From Caballeronia megalochromosomata (GTDB lineage: Bacteria; Pseudomonadota; Gammaproteobacteria; Burkholderiales; Burkholderiaceae), in contig LRBF01000217.1 in the NCBI GenBank assembly GCA_001580565.1, positions 1 through 64,000 on the forward strand: a stretch of DNA of 64,000 nt. Reading direction: 5' to 3'. This document shows positions 7,881 through 15,486 of this stretch, in pieces. Positions within the stretch are counted from its first letter, which is position 1. Every line of letters starts with the position of its first letter. Position numbers and translations under genes: made by a program. Under the pieces are notes generated by a model. The model had not been told where the DNA came from and made no database searches. It saw nothing but the letters and a program-made list of their open reading frames with translations.

Positions 7881-8414
7881 ATGTCTCGAGTAGGTAAAAG
7901 CCCGATCGCGCTGCCGCAAGGCGCGGAAGTGGCCATCAAGGGCGACGTCATCACCGTTAAGGGCCCGCTCGGCACGATCTCGCAACCGGCTAACAAGCTG
8001 GTGAACGTGACGAACGACAATGGCACGTTGAAGCTCGCTCCGGCCAATGAAAGCCGTGAAGCAAACGCGATGTCCGGCACGATGCGCGCCCTGGTGGCGA
8101 ACATGGTGCAGGGCGTCACCAAGGGTTTCGAGCGCAAGCTGACGCTGGTTGGCGTCGGGTATCGTGCGCAAGCGCAAGGCGACAAGCTGAACCTGTCGCT
8201 GGGTTTCTCGCACCCTGTGGTGCACCAGATGCCGGAAGGCGTCAAGGCTGAAACTCCGTCGCAGACCGAAATCGTGATCAAGGGGATCGACAAGCAGAAA
8301 GTCGGACAGACCGCAGCAGAAGTGCGCGGCTATCGTCCGCCTGAGCCGTACAAGGGCAAGGGCGTGCGTTATTCCGACGAGGTCGTGATCCTCAAAGAAA
8401 CGAAGAAGAAGTAA
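7881..8414 (+). CDS. rplF: 50S ribosomal protein L6 (uL6)
   Basis: 177 residues, two tandem L6 folds. The C-terminal signature PEPYKGKGVRY is present near residue 154. L6 lies at the factor-binding site beside the sarcin-ricin loop. AAGGAG precedes the ATG; rplR follows after 12 bases. Confidence 0.97.
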   Translation: MSRVGKSPIALPQGAEVAIKGDVITVKGPLGTISQPANKLVNVTNDNGTLKLAPANESREANAMSGTMRALVANMVQGVTKGFERKLTLVGVGYRAQAQGDKLNLSLGFSHPVVHQMPEGVKAETPSQTEIVIKGIDKQKVGQTAAEVRGYRPPEPYKGKGVRYSDEVVILKETKKK

Positions 8415-8426
8415 GGGTGCGCAATC

Positions 8427-8792
8427 ATGGATAAGACTCAATCTCGCCTGCGCCGCGCTCGTCAGACGCGTATCAAGATCGCTGAGCTGCAGGTTCCGCG
8501 TCTGGCCGTGCATCGCACGAATACGCATATCTACGCGCAAGTGTTCTCGGCATGCGGTACGAAGGTCGTGGCAAGCGCCTCGACGCTCGAAGCTGAAGTG
8601 CGCGCTGAACTCGCTGACAAGTCGGGCAAGGGCGGCAACGTCAACGCTGCGACCCTGATCGGCAAGCGTATCGCCGAAAAGGCCAAGGCTGCCGGCATCG
8701 AATCCGTCGCCTTTGACCGCTCGGGTTTCCGCTACCACGGCCGCGTGAAGGCGCTGGCTGATGCGGCGCGTGAAGCCGGGCTCAAGTTCTAA
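8427..8792 (+). CDS. rplR: 50S ribosomal protein L18 (uL18)
   Basis: 121 residues, MDKTQSRLRRARQTRIKIAE. L18 brings 5S rRNA into the large subunit; the basic N-terminal tail and the YHGRVKALADAAREAGL C-terminus are typical. Normal position between rplF and rpsE. Confidence 0.97.
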   Translation: MDKTQSRLRRARQTRIKIAELQVPRLAVHRTNTHIYAQVFSACGTKVVASASTLEAEVRAELADKSGKGGNVNAATLIGKRIAEKAKAAGIESVAFDRSGFRYHGRVKALADAAREAGLKF

Positions 8793-8806
8793 GGGAAGAA
8801 TTCGTC

Positions 8807-9325
8807 ATGGCAAAGATGCAAGCGAAAGTTCAGGCTGACGAACGCGACGACGGCCTGCGCGAAAAGATGATTTCGGTCAACCGCGTGACCAAGGTCGTGA
8901 AGGGTGGCCGTATTCTCGGCTTCGCCGCACTGACCGTGGTCGGCGACGGTGACGGCCGGATCGGCATGGGCAAGGGCAAGGCCAAGGAAGTTCCGGTTGC
9001 TGTTCAAAAGGCAATGGAACAGGCCCGCCGCAACATGTTCAAGGTGCCCCTGAAGAACGGCACGCTGCAACACGAAGTGCACGGCAAGCACGGCGCATCG
9101 GCGGTCCTCCTCGCTCCGGCGAAGGATGGTACCGGCGTGATCGCTGGCGGCCCGATGCGCGCAGTGTTCGACGTGATGGGCGTGCAAAACGTTGTGGCCA
9201 AGAGCCACGGTTCGACGAACCCGTACAACCTCGTTCGCGCAACGCTGGACGGTCTGCGCAAGCAGTCGACCCCGGCCGACATCGCGGCGAAGCGTGGTAA
9301 GTCCGTCGAAGACATTCTGGGCTAA
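8807..9325 (+). CDS. rpsE: 30S ribosomal protein S5 (uS5)
   Basis: 172 residues: N-terminal double-stranded-RNA-binding-like domain (about residues 17-80, with VNRVTKVVKGGRILGFAAL) followed by the C-terminal S5 fold ending KSVEDILG. S5 helps decoding accuracy and mRNA unwinding; changes in the loop near residues 20-30 give spectinomycin resistance elsewhere. Sequence looks wild type. Confidence 0.97.
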   Translation: MAKMQAKVQADERDDGLREKMISVNRVTKVVKGGRILGFAALTVVGDGDGRIGMGKGKAKEVPVAVQKAMEQARRNMFKVPLKNGTLQHEVHGKHGASAVLLAPAKDGTGVIAGGPMRAVFDVMGVQNVVAKSHGSTNPYNLVRATLDGLRKQSTPADIAAKRGKSVEDILG

Positions 9326-9335
9326 GGTGGTCACC

Positions 9336-9518
9336 ATGTCTGAAAAAACTGTCAAGGTTCAGCTCGTCAAGAGCCTGATCGGGACCCGCGAAACGCACCG
9401 CGCAACGGTGCGTGGCCTCGGCCTGCGTCGCCTCAACTCGGTTTCCGAGCTGCAGGACACGCCGGCAGTGCGCGGGATGATCAACAAGGTTTCGTACCTC
9501 GTTAAGGTCATCGCTTAA
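9336..9518 (+). CDS. rpmD: 50S ribosomal protein L30 (uL30)
   Basis: 60 residues, MSEKTVKVQLVKSLIGTRET. Small single-domain large-subunit protein. The start is the ATG at 9336, ten bases after rpsE, with GGTGG as a moderate ribosome-binding site; a longer open frame upstream overlaps rpsE and is not real. Confidence 0.96.
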   Translation: MSEKTVKVQLVKSLIGTRETHRATVRGLGLRRLNSVSELQDTPAVRGMINKVSYLVKVIA

Positions 9519-9547
9519 GCGCGACCCACGGATCCAAGGAGTTGAAC

Positions 9548-9982
9548 ATGGAATTGAATAACCTGAAGCCGGCGGAAGGCGCGAAGCACGCTAAGCGTCG
9601 CGTCGGTCGCGGTATCGGTTCGGGCCTCGGCAAGACCGCTGGCCGCGGCCACAAGGGTCAGAAATCGCGTTCGGGCGGCTTTCACAAGGTCGGCTTCGAA
9701 GGCGGTCAGATGCCTCTGCAGCGTCGTCTGCCGAAGCGCGGCTTCACCTCGCTGACGAAGGAATTCGTCGGTGAAGTGCGCCTGTCTGATCTGGAAAAGC
9801 TGCCGGTCGACGAAATCGATCTGTTGGCGCTGAAGCAAGCGGGTCTGGTCGGCGAGCTCATCAAGAGCGCGAAGATCATCAAGACCGGCGAAATCACGCG
9901 CAAGGTCACGGTGAAGGGTCTGACGGCAACGAAGGGCGCCCGTGAGGCAATCGAAGCCGCTGGCGGCTCGTTCGCCGAGTAA
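9548..9982 (+). CDS. rplO: 50S ribosomal protein L15 (uL15)
   Basis: 144 residues, MELNNLKPAEGAKHAKRRVG, with the long Gly/Arg/Lys-rich N-terminal extension (about residues 10-50) that threads into 23S rRNA. ATG 9548 is six bases after AAGGAG (9536-9541) and is preferred to the in-frame TTG at 9542, which overlaps that ribosome-binding site. Confidence 0.96.
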   Translation: MELNNLKPAEGAKHAKRRVGRGIGSGLGKTAGRGHKGQKSRSGGFHKVGFEGGQMPLQRRLPKRGFTSLTKEFVGEVRLSDLEKLPVDEIDLLALKQAGLVGELIKSAKIIKTGEITRKVTVKGLTATKGAREAIEAAGGSFAE

Positions 9983-10023
9983 CGCGCTTTCGCCGTTACT
10001 AGCACTAGCATCGGAGAAGGTAC

Positions 10024-11370
10024 TTGGCTAACAGCCCGAGTCTCGCAAAAACCGGTCGCAGCGCGGCGAAATTTGGTGATCTGCGCCGGCGTGCAGTGTT
10101 CCTGCTGCTGGCGTTGATCGTCTACCGCATTGGTGCGCATATTCCGGTACCCGGCATCGATCCGGATCAACTGGCGAAGCTGTTCCAAAGCCAGTCGGGC
10201 GGCATCCTGGGCATGTTCAACATGTTCTCGGGTGGCGCGCTGTCACGATTCACGATCTTTGCACTGGGCATCATGCCCTACATTTCGGCGTCGATCATTA
10301 TGCAGTTGCTGTCGATCGTTTCGCCGCAGATGGAAGCGTTGAAAAAGGAAGGGCAGGCGGGGCAACGTAAGATCACGCAGTACACGCGTATCTTCACGGT
10401 GGTTCTGGCGACCTTTCAGGCGTTCGGTATCGCGGTTGCGCTGGAAAACCAGCCGGCTCTGGTGCTGGACCCCGGCATGGTGTTCCGGCTGACGACGGTC
10501 GTCACGCTGGTGACGGGCACGATGTTCCTGATGTGGCTCGGTGAGCAGATCACGGAGCGCGGTCTCGGCAACGGCATCTCGATCATCATCTTCGGTGGTA
10601 TCGCGGCGGGTTTCCCGAACGCAATCGGTGGTCTGTTCGAGCTGGTTCGCACTGGTTCGATGAGCATCATCTCGGCGATCATCATCGTCGTGTTGATCGC
10701 GGCGGTCACGTATCTGGTCGTGTTCATCGAACGCGGTCAGCGCAAGATCCTCGTGAACTACGCGAAGCGCCAGGTCGGTAACAAGATTTACGGCGGACAG
10801 TCGTCCCATCTGCCGCTGAAGTTGAACATGTCGGGTGTGATTCCGCCGATCTTCGCGTCGTCGATCATTCTCTTCCCGGCAACCATCCTGAACTGGTTCA
10901 GTTCGGGTACGCGCACCAACTGGTTCGCGAACACGCTGCACAACGTAGCCGAGGCGTTGAAGCCTGGTCAGCCTGTGTACGTGCTGCTGTATGCGTTGGC
11001 GATCGTTTTCTTCTGCTTCTTTTACACCGCACTGGTGTTCAACAGCCGGGAAACCGCCGACAACTTGAAGAAGAGCGGTGCTTTCGTTCCGGGTATCCGT
11101 CCGGGCGATCAGACTGCACGATATATCGACCGCATTCTGACGCGTCTCACGCTGGCTGGTGCGATCTACATCGTATTCGTGTGCCTGCTGCCTGAGTTTC
11201 TGGTGTTGCGCTGGAACGTGCCGTTTTATTTTGGTGGAACGTCGCTGCTGATCATTGTCGTCGTCACGATGGACTTCATGGCTCAGGTGCAGTCGTACGT
11301 TATGTCGCAACAATATGAATCGCTGCTCAAGAAGGCAAACTTCAAGGGTGGCAACGTCCCGATGCGTTAA
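10024..11370 (+). CDS. secY: preprotein translocase subunit SecY
   Basis: 448 residues, the ten-helix channel of the Sec translocon that exports proteins with SecE, SecG and SecA. The start is TTG (MANSPSLAKTGRSAAK), supported by GGAGAAGG at 10013-10020 and by the known N-terminus in this group. Membrane segments begin at about residue 24 (AVFLLLALIVYRIG); the signature GGIAAGFPNAIG region and the cytoplasmic loop with RQVGNKIYGGQSSHLPLK are present. Last gene of the spc set before infA and rpmJ. Confidence 0.97.
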   Translation: MANSPSLAKTGRSAAKFGDLRRRAVFLLLALIVYRIGAHIPVPGIDPDQLAKLFQSQSGGILGMFNMFSGGALSRFTIFALGIMPYISASIIMQLLSIVSPQMEALKKEGQAGQRKITQYTRIFTVVLATFQAFGIAVALENQPALVLDPGMVFRLTTVVTLVTGTMFLMWLGEQITERGLGNGISIIIFGGIAAGFPNAIGGLFELVRTGSMSIISAIIIVVLIAAVTYLVVFIERGQRKILVNYAKRQVGNKIYGGQSSHLPLKLNMSGVIPPIFASSIILFPATILNWFSSGTRTNWFANTLHNVAEALKPGQPVYVLLYALAIVFFCFFYTALVFNSRETADNLKKSGAFVPGIRPGDQTARYIDRILTRLTLAGAIYIVFVCLLPEFLVLRWNVPFYFGGTSLLIIVVVTMDFMAQVQSYVMSQQYESLLKKANFKGGNVPMR

Positions 11371-11378
11371 TAAGGACT

Positions 11379-11597
11379 ATGGCCAAAGACGATGTTATCC
11401 AGATGCAGGGTGAGGTCATCGAAAACCTTCCCAACGCTACTTTCCGGGTGAAATTGGAAAATGGCCATGTCGTCCTGGGGCATATTTCCGGAAAGATGCG
11501 GATGCACTACATCCGCATCCTGCCGGGCGACAAGGTTACGGTTGAATTGACGCCTTACGATCTGTCTCGTGCACGGATCGTGTTCCGGGCGAAGTGA
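11379..11597 (+). CDS. infA: translation initiation factor IF-1
   Basis: 72 residues, a single S1/OB-fold domain (MAKDDVIQMQGEVIENLPNA) that occupies the ribosomal A site during initiation. Located between secY and rpmJ, a common arrangement outside the enterobacteria. Eight bases separate it from secY. Confidence 0.97.
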   Translation: MAKDDVIQMQGEVIENLPNATFRVKLENGHVVLGHISGKMRMHYIRILPGDKVTVELTPYDLSRARIVFRAK

Positions 11598-11617
11598 TTT
11601 GAAAAAAGGGTAATATC

Positions 11618-11734
11618 ATGAAAGTGATGGCATCGGTTAAGCGCATTTGCCGCAATTGCAAGATCATCAAGCGCAAGGGCGTTGTGCGCGTGATTTGCAG
11701 CTCTGATCCGCGCCACAAACAGCGTCAAGGCTGA
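11618..11734 (+). CDS. rpmJ: 50S ribosomal protein L36 (bL36), zinc-binding type
   Basis: A 38-codon gene, [20 protein letters not shown], ending at TGA 11732-11734. Cys11, Cys14, Cys27 and His33 form the zinc ribbon, so this is the zinc-dependent (C-plus) L36. The ribosome-binding site is the AAAAAAGGG stretch ending at 11610. It begins the alpha cluster with rpsM. Confidence 0.95.
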
Positions 11735-11775
11735 ACGCCGCGCTTTTGCTTGCGCTTTTTGTTTGAGGAAAAACA

Positions 11776-12141
11776 ATGGCTCGTATCGCAGGGGTTAACA
11801 TCCCGAATCACCAGCATACCGAGATCGGCCTGACGGCAATCTTCGGCATCGGTCGCACGCGTTCGCGCGGCATTTGCACCGCAGCTGGTGTGGAATTTTC
11901 GAAGAAGGTCAAGGACCTCACTGACGCAGACCTCGAAAAGCTGCGTGACGAAGTGGGCAAGTTCATCGTCGAAGGCGACCTGCGTCGCGAAGTGACGATG
12001 AATATCAAGCGCCTGATGGACTTGGGTTGCTACCGCGGCATGCGCCATCGCAAGGGTCTGCCCCTGCGTGGCCAGCGTACGCGCACGAATGCCCGTACGC
12101 GCAAGGGTCCGCGTCGTGCAGCGCAATCGCTGAAGAAGTAA
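11776..12141 (+). CDS. rpsM: 30S ribosomal protein S13 (uS13)
   Basis: 121 residues, MARIAGVNIPNHQHTEIGLT. S13 lies at the top of the 30S head, contacts the P-site tRNA with its basic tail and forms bridges to L5. The helix-two-turn-helix region and the GQRTRTNARTRKGPRR signature near the C-terminus are intact. Confidence 0.97.
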   Translation: MARIAGVNIPNHQHTEIGLTAIFGIGRTRSRGICTAAGVEFSKKVKDLTDADLEKLRDEVGKFIVEGDLRREVTMNIKRLMDLGCYRGMRHRKGLPLRGQRTRTNARTRKGPRRAAQSLKK

Positions 12142-12169
12142 GCGGAACTGACAGTTACAGGAAAACGTA

Positions 12170-12574
12170 ATGGCTAAGGCTTCGAACAACTCCGCGGCGC
12201 AACGCGTTCGCAAGAAGGTCAAGAAGAACGTCGCCGAGGGCGTGGTTCACGTTCACGCGTCGTTCAACAACACCATTATCACGATCACTGACCGTCAAGG
12301 TAACGCGCTGGCATGGGCGACCTCGGGTGGTCAGGGCTTCAAGGGCTCGCGTAAGTCGACGCCGTTTGCAGCTCAGGTCGCAGCCGAATCGGCGGGCCGC
12401 GTGGCATTGGAATACGGCGTGAAGAACCTCGAAGTGCGGATCAAGGGCCCCGGTCCTGGCCGTGAATCGGCGGTGCGCGCGTTGCATGGTCTTGGCATCA
12501 AGATCACCGCGATCTCCGACGTGACGCCGGTCCCGCACAACGGTTGCCGTCCGCCGAAGCGCCGTCGTATCTAA
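12170..12574 (+). CDS. rpsK: 30S ribosomal protein S11 (uS11)
   Basis: 134 residues. S11 lies on the 30S platform beside the E site. The conserved C-terminal DVTPVPHNGCRPPKRRRI is present. A 150-base gap follows before rpsD; in it AGTCCGA (12575-12581) and TCGGACT (12675-12681) form distant inverted arms that could bracket a folded leader for rpsD. Confidence 0.97.
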   Translation: MAKASNNSAAQRVRKKVKKNVAEGVVHVHASFNNTIITITDRQGNALAWATSGGQGFKGSRKSTPFAAQVAAESAGRVALEYGVKNLEVRIKGPGPGRESAVRALHGLGIKITAISDVTPVPHNGCRPPKRRRI

Positions 12575-12724
12575 AGTCCGACGACGCGACCGCATGTTTC
12601 CTGTCGATGCGCGAGTATCGGCGGGTTTCGTGCGTTATGAAGTTTTACTAAGCCCACCGTTCGACCCAGCGGGTTCGGACTAGCGCAGACGGAAGTTTGC
12701 GTGATCAATATTTAAGGATGCAAA

Positions 12725-13348
12725 GTGGCACGCTATACCGGTCCCAAAGCAAAGCTGTCCCGCCGTGAAGGCACCGATCTGTTCCTGAAGAGCGCACGCC
12801 GCTCCCTCGCCGACAAGTGCAAGCTCGACAGCAAGCCCGGCCAGCACGGCCGCACCTCGGGCGCGCGTACGTCCGATTACGGCACCCAGTTGCGCGAAAA
12901 GCAGAAAGTGAAGCGTATCTACGGCGTGCTGGAACGTCAGTTCCGCCGCTACTTCGCTGAAGCCGACCGCCGCAAGGGTCCCACGGGCGAAAACCTGCTG
13001 CAATTGCTCGAGTCGCGCCTCGACAACGTCGTCTATCGCATGGGCTTCGGCTCGACCCGCGCTGAAGCGCGTCAGCTCGTGAGCCACAAGTCGATCGTGG
13101 TGAACGGCCAGGTCGTGAACATCCCGTCGATGCAAGTGAAATCGGGCGACGTCGTGTCCGTGCGCGAGCAGTCGCGCAAGCAGGCTCGTATCGTCGAAGC
13201 CCTGTCGCTGGCCGAGCAAGGCGGAATGCCGAGCTGGGTGTCGGTCGACGCGAAGAAGTTCGAAGGCACGTTCAAGTCGATGCCCGAGCGTAGCGACATC
13301 GCCGGCGACATCAACGAAAGCCTGATCGTCGAATTGTATTCGCGTTAA
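12725..13348 (+). CDS. rpsD: 30S ribosomal protein S4 (uS4)
   Basis: 207 residues with a GTG start (AAGGATG upstream). S4 nucleates 5-prime-domain assembly of 16S rRNA and, in E. coli, represses the alpha operon. One cysteine only in the N-terminal region, so the zinc-free form. The S4 RNA-binding domain (RLDNVVYRMGFGSTRAEARQ) starts near residue 98. A 150-base untranslated region lies upstream, a plausible place for autoregulation, but no known S4 target fold is recognisable by eye. Confidence 0.96.
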   Translation: MARYTGPKAKLSRREGTDLFLKSARRSLADKCKLDSKPGQHGRTSGARTSDYGTQLREKQKVKRIYGVLERQFRRYFAEADRRKGPTGENLLQLLESRLDNVVYRMGFGSTRAEARQLVSHKSIVVNGQVVNIPSMQVKSGDVVSVREQSRKQARIVEALSLAEQGGMPSWVSVDAKKFEGTFKSMPERSDIAGDINESLIVELYSR

Positions 13349-13367
13349 TCGCGGCGGTAATGGATTG

Positions 13368-13421
13368 ACAGCCGGGGAGCCTGATTGCTCGTGGCAAGGG
13401 GTGGCCTCGGCTGTTTATTTT
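13368..13421 (+). terminator. possible weak hairpin terminator between rpsD and rpoA
   Basis: ACAGCCGGGG (13368-13377) pairs, with one mismatch, with CCTCGGCTGT (13405-13414), followed by TTATTTT. The 27-base loop is long, so it may only attenuate or process the transcript entering rpoA. No clear promoter was found in the rest of the 134-base gap. Confidence 0.35.
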
Positions 13422-13482
13422 CAGGTTGTTACCGGTCAGCCTTATCGGTGTAACGAGCCGAGGGTATTGAAAAGGAAAACCT

Positions 13483-14460
13483 ATGCAAACCAGTTTGTTG
13501 AAGCCCAAGATCATTGCAGTTGAATCGCTTGGTGAAAACCATGCGAAGGTGGTTATGGAGCCGTTCGAACGCGGCTATGGCCACACCTTGGGTAACGCGC
13601 TTCGGCGCGTGCTGCTGTCGTCGATGATCGGCTACGCGCCGACCGAAGTGACGATCGCAGGCGTCGTGCATGAATACTCGACGCTCGATGGTGTGCAAGA
13701 GGATGTGGTCAACCTGTTGTTGAACCTGAAGGGTGTCGTCTTCAAGCTGCACAACCGCGACGAAGTCACGGTGACGCTGCGCAAGGAAGGTGAAGGTCTC
13801 GTTACGGCCGGCGATATCGAACTCGCGCATGACTGCGAGGTCATCAACCCGGAACACGTGGTCGCGCACCTGTCGAAGGGTGGCAAGCTCGACGTTCAGA
13901 TCAAGATCGAAAAGGGCCGCGGCTATGTGCCGGGCAACGTGCGTCGTTACGGCGAAGACTCGGCGAAGATCATCGGTCGTATCGTGCTGGACGCATCGTT
14001 CTCGCCGGTTCGCCGCGTGAGCTACGCCGTGGAAAGCGCGCGCGTCGAACAGCGTACCGACCTCGACAAGCTCGTGATGAACATCGAGACCAACGGCGTG
14101 ATTTCGCCGGAAGAAGCGATCCGTCAGTCGGCGCGTATTCTGGTCGATCAGCTGTCGGTGTTCGCAGCGCTCGAAGGCACCGAAGCGGCAGCGGAAGCGC
14201 CGTCGCGTGCGCCGCAGATCGATCCGATCCTGCTGCGTCCGGTGGATGACCTTGAACTCACGGTTCGTTCCGCGAACTGCCTGAAGGCCGAGAACATCTA
14301 CTACATCGGCGATCTGATCCAGCGCACGGAAAACGAGCTGCTGAAGACGCCGAATCTGGGCCGCAAGTCGCTGAACGAAATCAAGGAAGTACTGGCTTCG
14401 CGCGGTCTGACGCTCGGTATGAAGCTCGAAAACTGGCCGCCGGCTGGTCTCGACAAGTAA
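13483..14460 (+). CDS. rpoA: DNA-directed RNA polymerase subunit alpha
   Basis: 325 residues. The N-terminal domain (about 1-235) dimerises and nucleates polymerase assembly; GYGHTLGNALRRVLLSSM near residue 27 is the family signature. After a linker the C-terminal domain (about 245-325) carries the helix-hairpin-helix region with LGRKSLNEIKEVLASRGL that contacts UP elements and activators. AAAAGGAAAAC precedes the ATG. Located between rpsD and rplQ as usual. Confidence 0.97.
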   Translation: MQTSLLKPKIIAVESLGENHAKVVMEPFERGYGHTLGNALRRVLLSSMIGYAPTEVTIAGVVHEYSTLDGVQEDVVNLLLNLKGVVFKLHNRDEVTVTLRKEGEGLVTAGDIELAHDCEVINPEHVVAHLSKGGKLDVQIKIEKGRGYVPGNVRRYGEDSAKIIGRIVLDASFSPVRRVSYAVESARVEQRTDLDKLVMNIETNGVISPEEAIRQSARILVDQLSVFAALEGTEAAAEAPSRAPQIDPILLRPVDDLELTVRSANCLKAENIYYIGDLIQRTENELLKTPNLGRKSLNEIKEVLASRGLTLGMKLENWPPAGLDK

Positions 14461-14481
14461 CGGCAAAGTCGCTGCGTAGCT

Positions 14482-14519
14482 TTGCAAAGACGCGGATTCT
14501 GCTTTAAAATCCGCGTCTT
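14482..14519 (+). promoter_or_regulatory. promoter overlapping a perfect inverted repeat, upstream of rplQ
   Basis: TTGCAA (14482-14487) and TAAAAT (14505-14510) are 17 bases apart. Perfect 12-base arms AAGACGCGGATT (14487-14498) and AATCCGCGTCTT (14508-14519) have a 9-base loop holding most of the -10 box, and a T-rich tail follows. The design is the same as before rplN, down to the shared TTGCAA and the GTCTT end of the right arm. It may end the alpha/rpoA message and start rplQ. Confidence 0.6.
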
Positions 14520-14598
14520 GCTTTATTTACGACCGGCCCGTGCGCTGATGTAGGGCGCAATAGAAGAGCTGGATCAAAACTCGTTAAAGGAACTGAAA

Positions 14599-14994
14599 AT
14601 GCGTCATAAGCATGGTCTGCGGAAACTGAACCGCACGAGCAGCCATCGTCTGGCAATGCTCCGCAATATGTCGAACTCGCTGATCGAGCACGAAGTCATC
14701 AAGACGACGCTGCCGAAGGCCAAGGAACTGCGCAAGGTCGTCGAGCCCCTCATCACGCTGGGCAAGAAGCCGTCGCTCGCGAATCGCCGTCTGGCGTTCA
14801 ACCGTCTGCGCGATCGTGATTCCGTCGCGAAGCTGTTCGACGTCCTCGGCCCGCGCTACGCGACCCGTCCGGGTGGCTACCTCAGCATCCTGAAGTTCGG
14901 TTTCCGCGTCGGCGACAACGCCCCGATGGCGCTGGTCCAACTGATGGATCGCCCGGAAGTCGAAGAGACGGAAGAAGTGCAAGAAGCGGAATAA
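14599..14994 (+). CDS. rplQ: 50S ribosomal protein L17 (bL17)
   Basis: 131 residues, MRHKHGLRKLNRTSSHRLAM. L17 lies at the exit tunnel rim. The C-terminus has a short acidic tail (VEETEEVQEAE) beyond the conserved core. AAAGGA precedes the ATG. Last gene of the ribosomal cluster; a strong terminator follows. Confidence 0.97.
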   Translation: MRHKHGLRKLNRTSSHRLAMLRNMSNSLIEHEVIKTTLPKAKELRKVVEPLITLGKKPSLANRRLAFNRLRDRDSVAKLFDVLGPRYATRPGGYLSILKFGFRVGDNAPMALVQLMDRPEVEETEEVQEAE

Positions 14995-15017
14995 ATTCCG
15001 TTTCGGGTTGTTAGCAG

Positions 15018-15047
15018 AAAGGCCAGGCTCAAAGCTTGGCCTTTTTT
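15018..15047 (+). terminator. intrinsic terminator after rplQ
   Basis: AAAGGCCAGGC (15018-15028) and GCTTGGCCTTT (15034-15044) form an 11-pair stem with one G-U pair and a 5-base loop, followed by TTT. This ends the ribosomal-protein cluster. Confidence 0.9.
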
Positions 15048-15153
15048 GCTTTCGGCGCCTGCGACATTTCAGCGCGCCGAAGCGTAAAAGTGCGTGTCGG
15101 CCGCCGATGCTACGATATGCAACCAGCCTGCCGCGTGTTTCCGGAGTCTTCGA

Positions 15154-15486
15154 GTGAACGTCCCCGTCGTTTTGATGCTTTCCACGCTGCCTGACGCCGC
15201 CGCGGCCGATGCGCTCGCGCAAGCGGTGCTGCACGCGCGGCTGGCGGCATGCGTGACGAGCCTCGGCGCGGTGTCCTCGCAGTACCACTGGAAGGGCGCG
15301 CTGGAATCGTCGCAGGAAGTGCAATTGTTGTTCAAGACGAGCATCGCGAGTAGCGAAGCGTTGCAGCGCTTCGTCGAGGCTCGGCATCCATATGAAACAC
15401 CCGAAATCCTCGTCTGGCAGGTGGATGCATCGCTAGGCTACGGTCAGTGGGTCAACGCAGAAACGCAGCGTCCTCTACATGTTTGA
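15154..15486 (+). CDS. cutA: CutA-family divalent-cation tolerance protein
   Basis: 110 residues from a GTG start, MNVPVVLMLSTLPDAAAADA, with GGAG at 15143-15146. The CutA1 fold is a compact trimer; the C-terminal signature HPYETPEILVWQVD is intact. The protein was linked to copper tolerance in E. coli, though its direct role is uncertain. Its stop overlaps the dsbD start by eight bases, and in this group cutA and dsbD form one unit, matching the CutA1-DsbD link first seen in the E. coli cut locus. Confidence 0.93.
   Translation: MNVPVVLMLSTLPDAAAADALAQAVLHARLAACVTSLGAVSSQYHWKGALESSQEVQLLFKTSIASSEALQRFVEARHPYETPEILVWQVDASLGYGQWVNAETQRPLHV

Noticed and set aside
13365..13393. Promoter from the perfect TTGACA before rpoA
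   Set aside because: The matching -10 position 17 bases on reads CTCGTG, so TTGACA there is probably chance.
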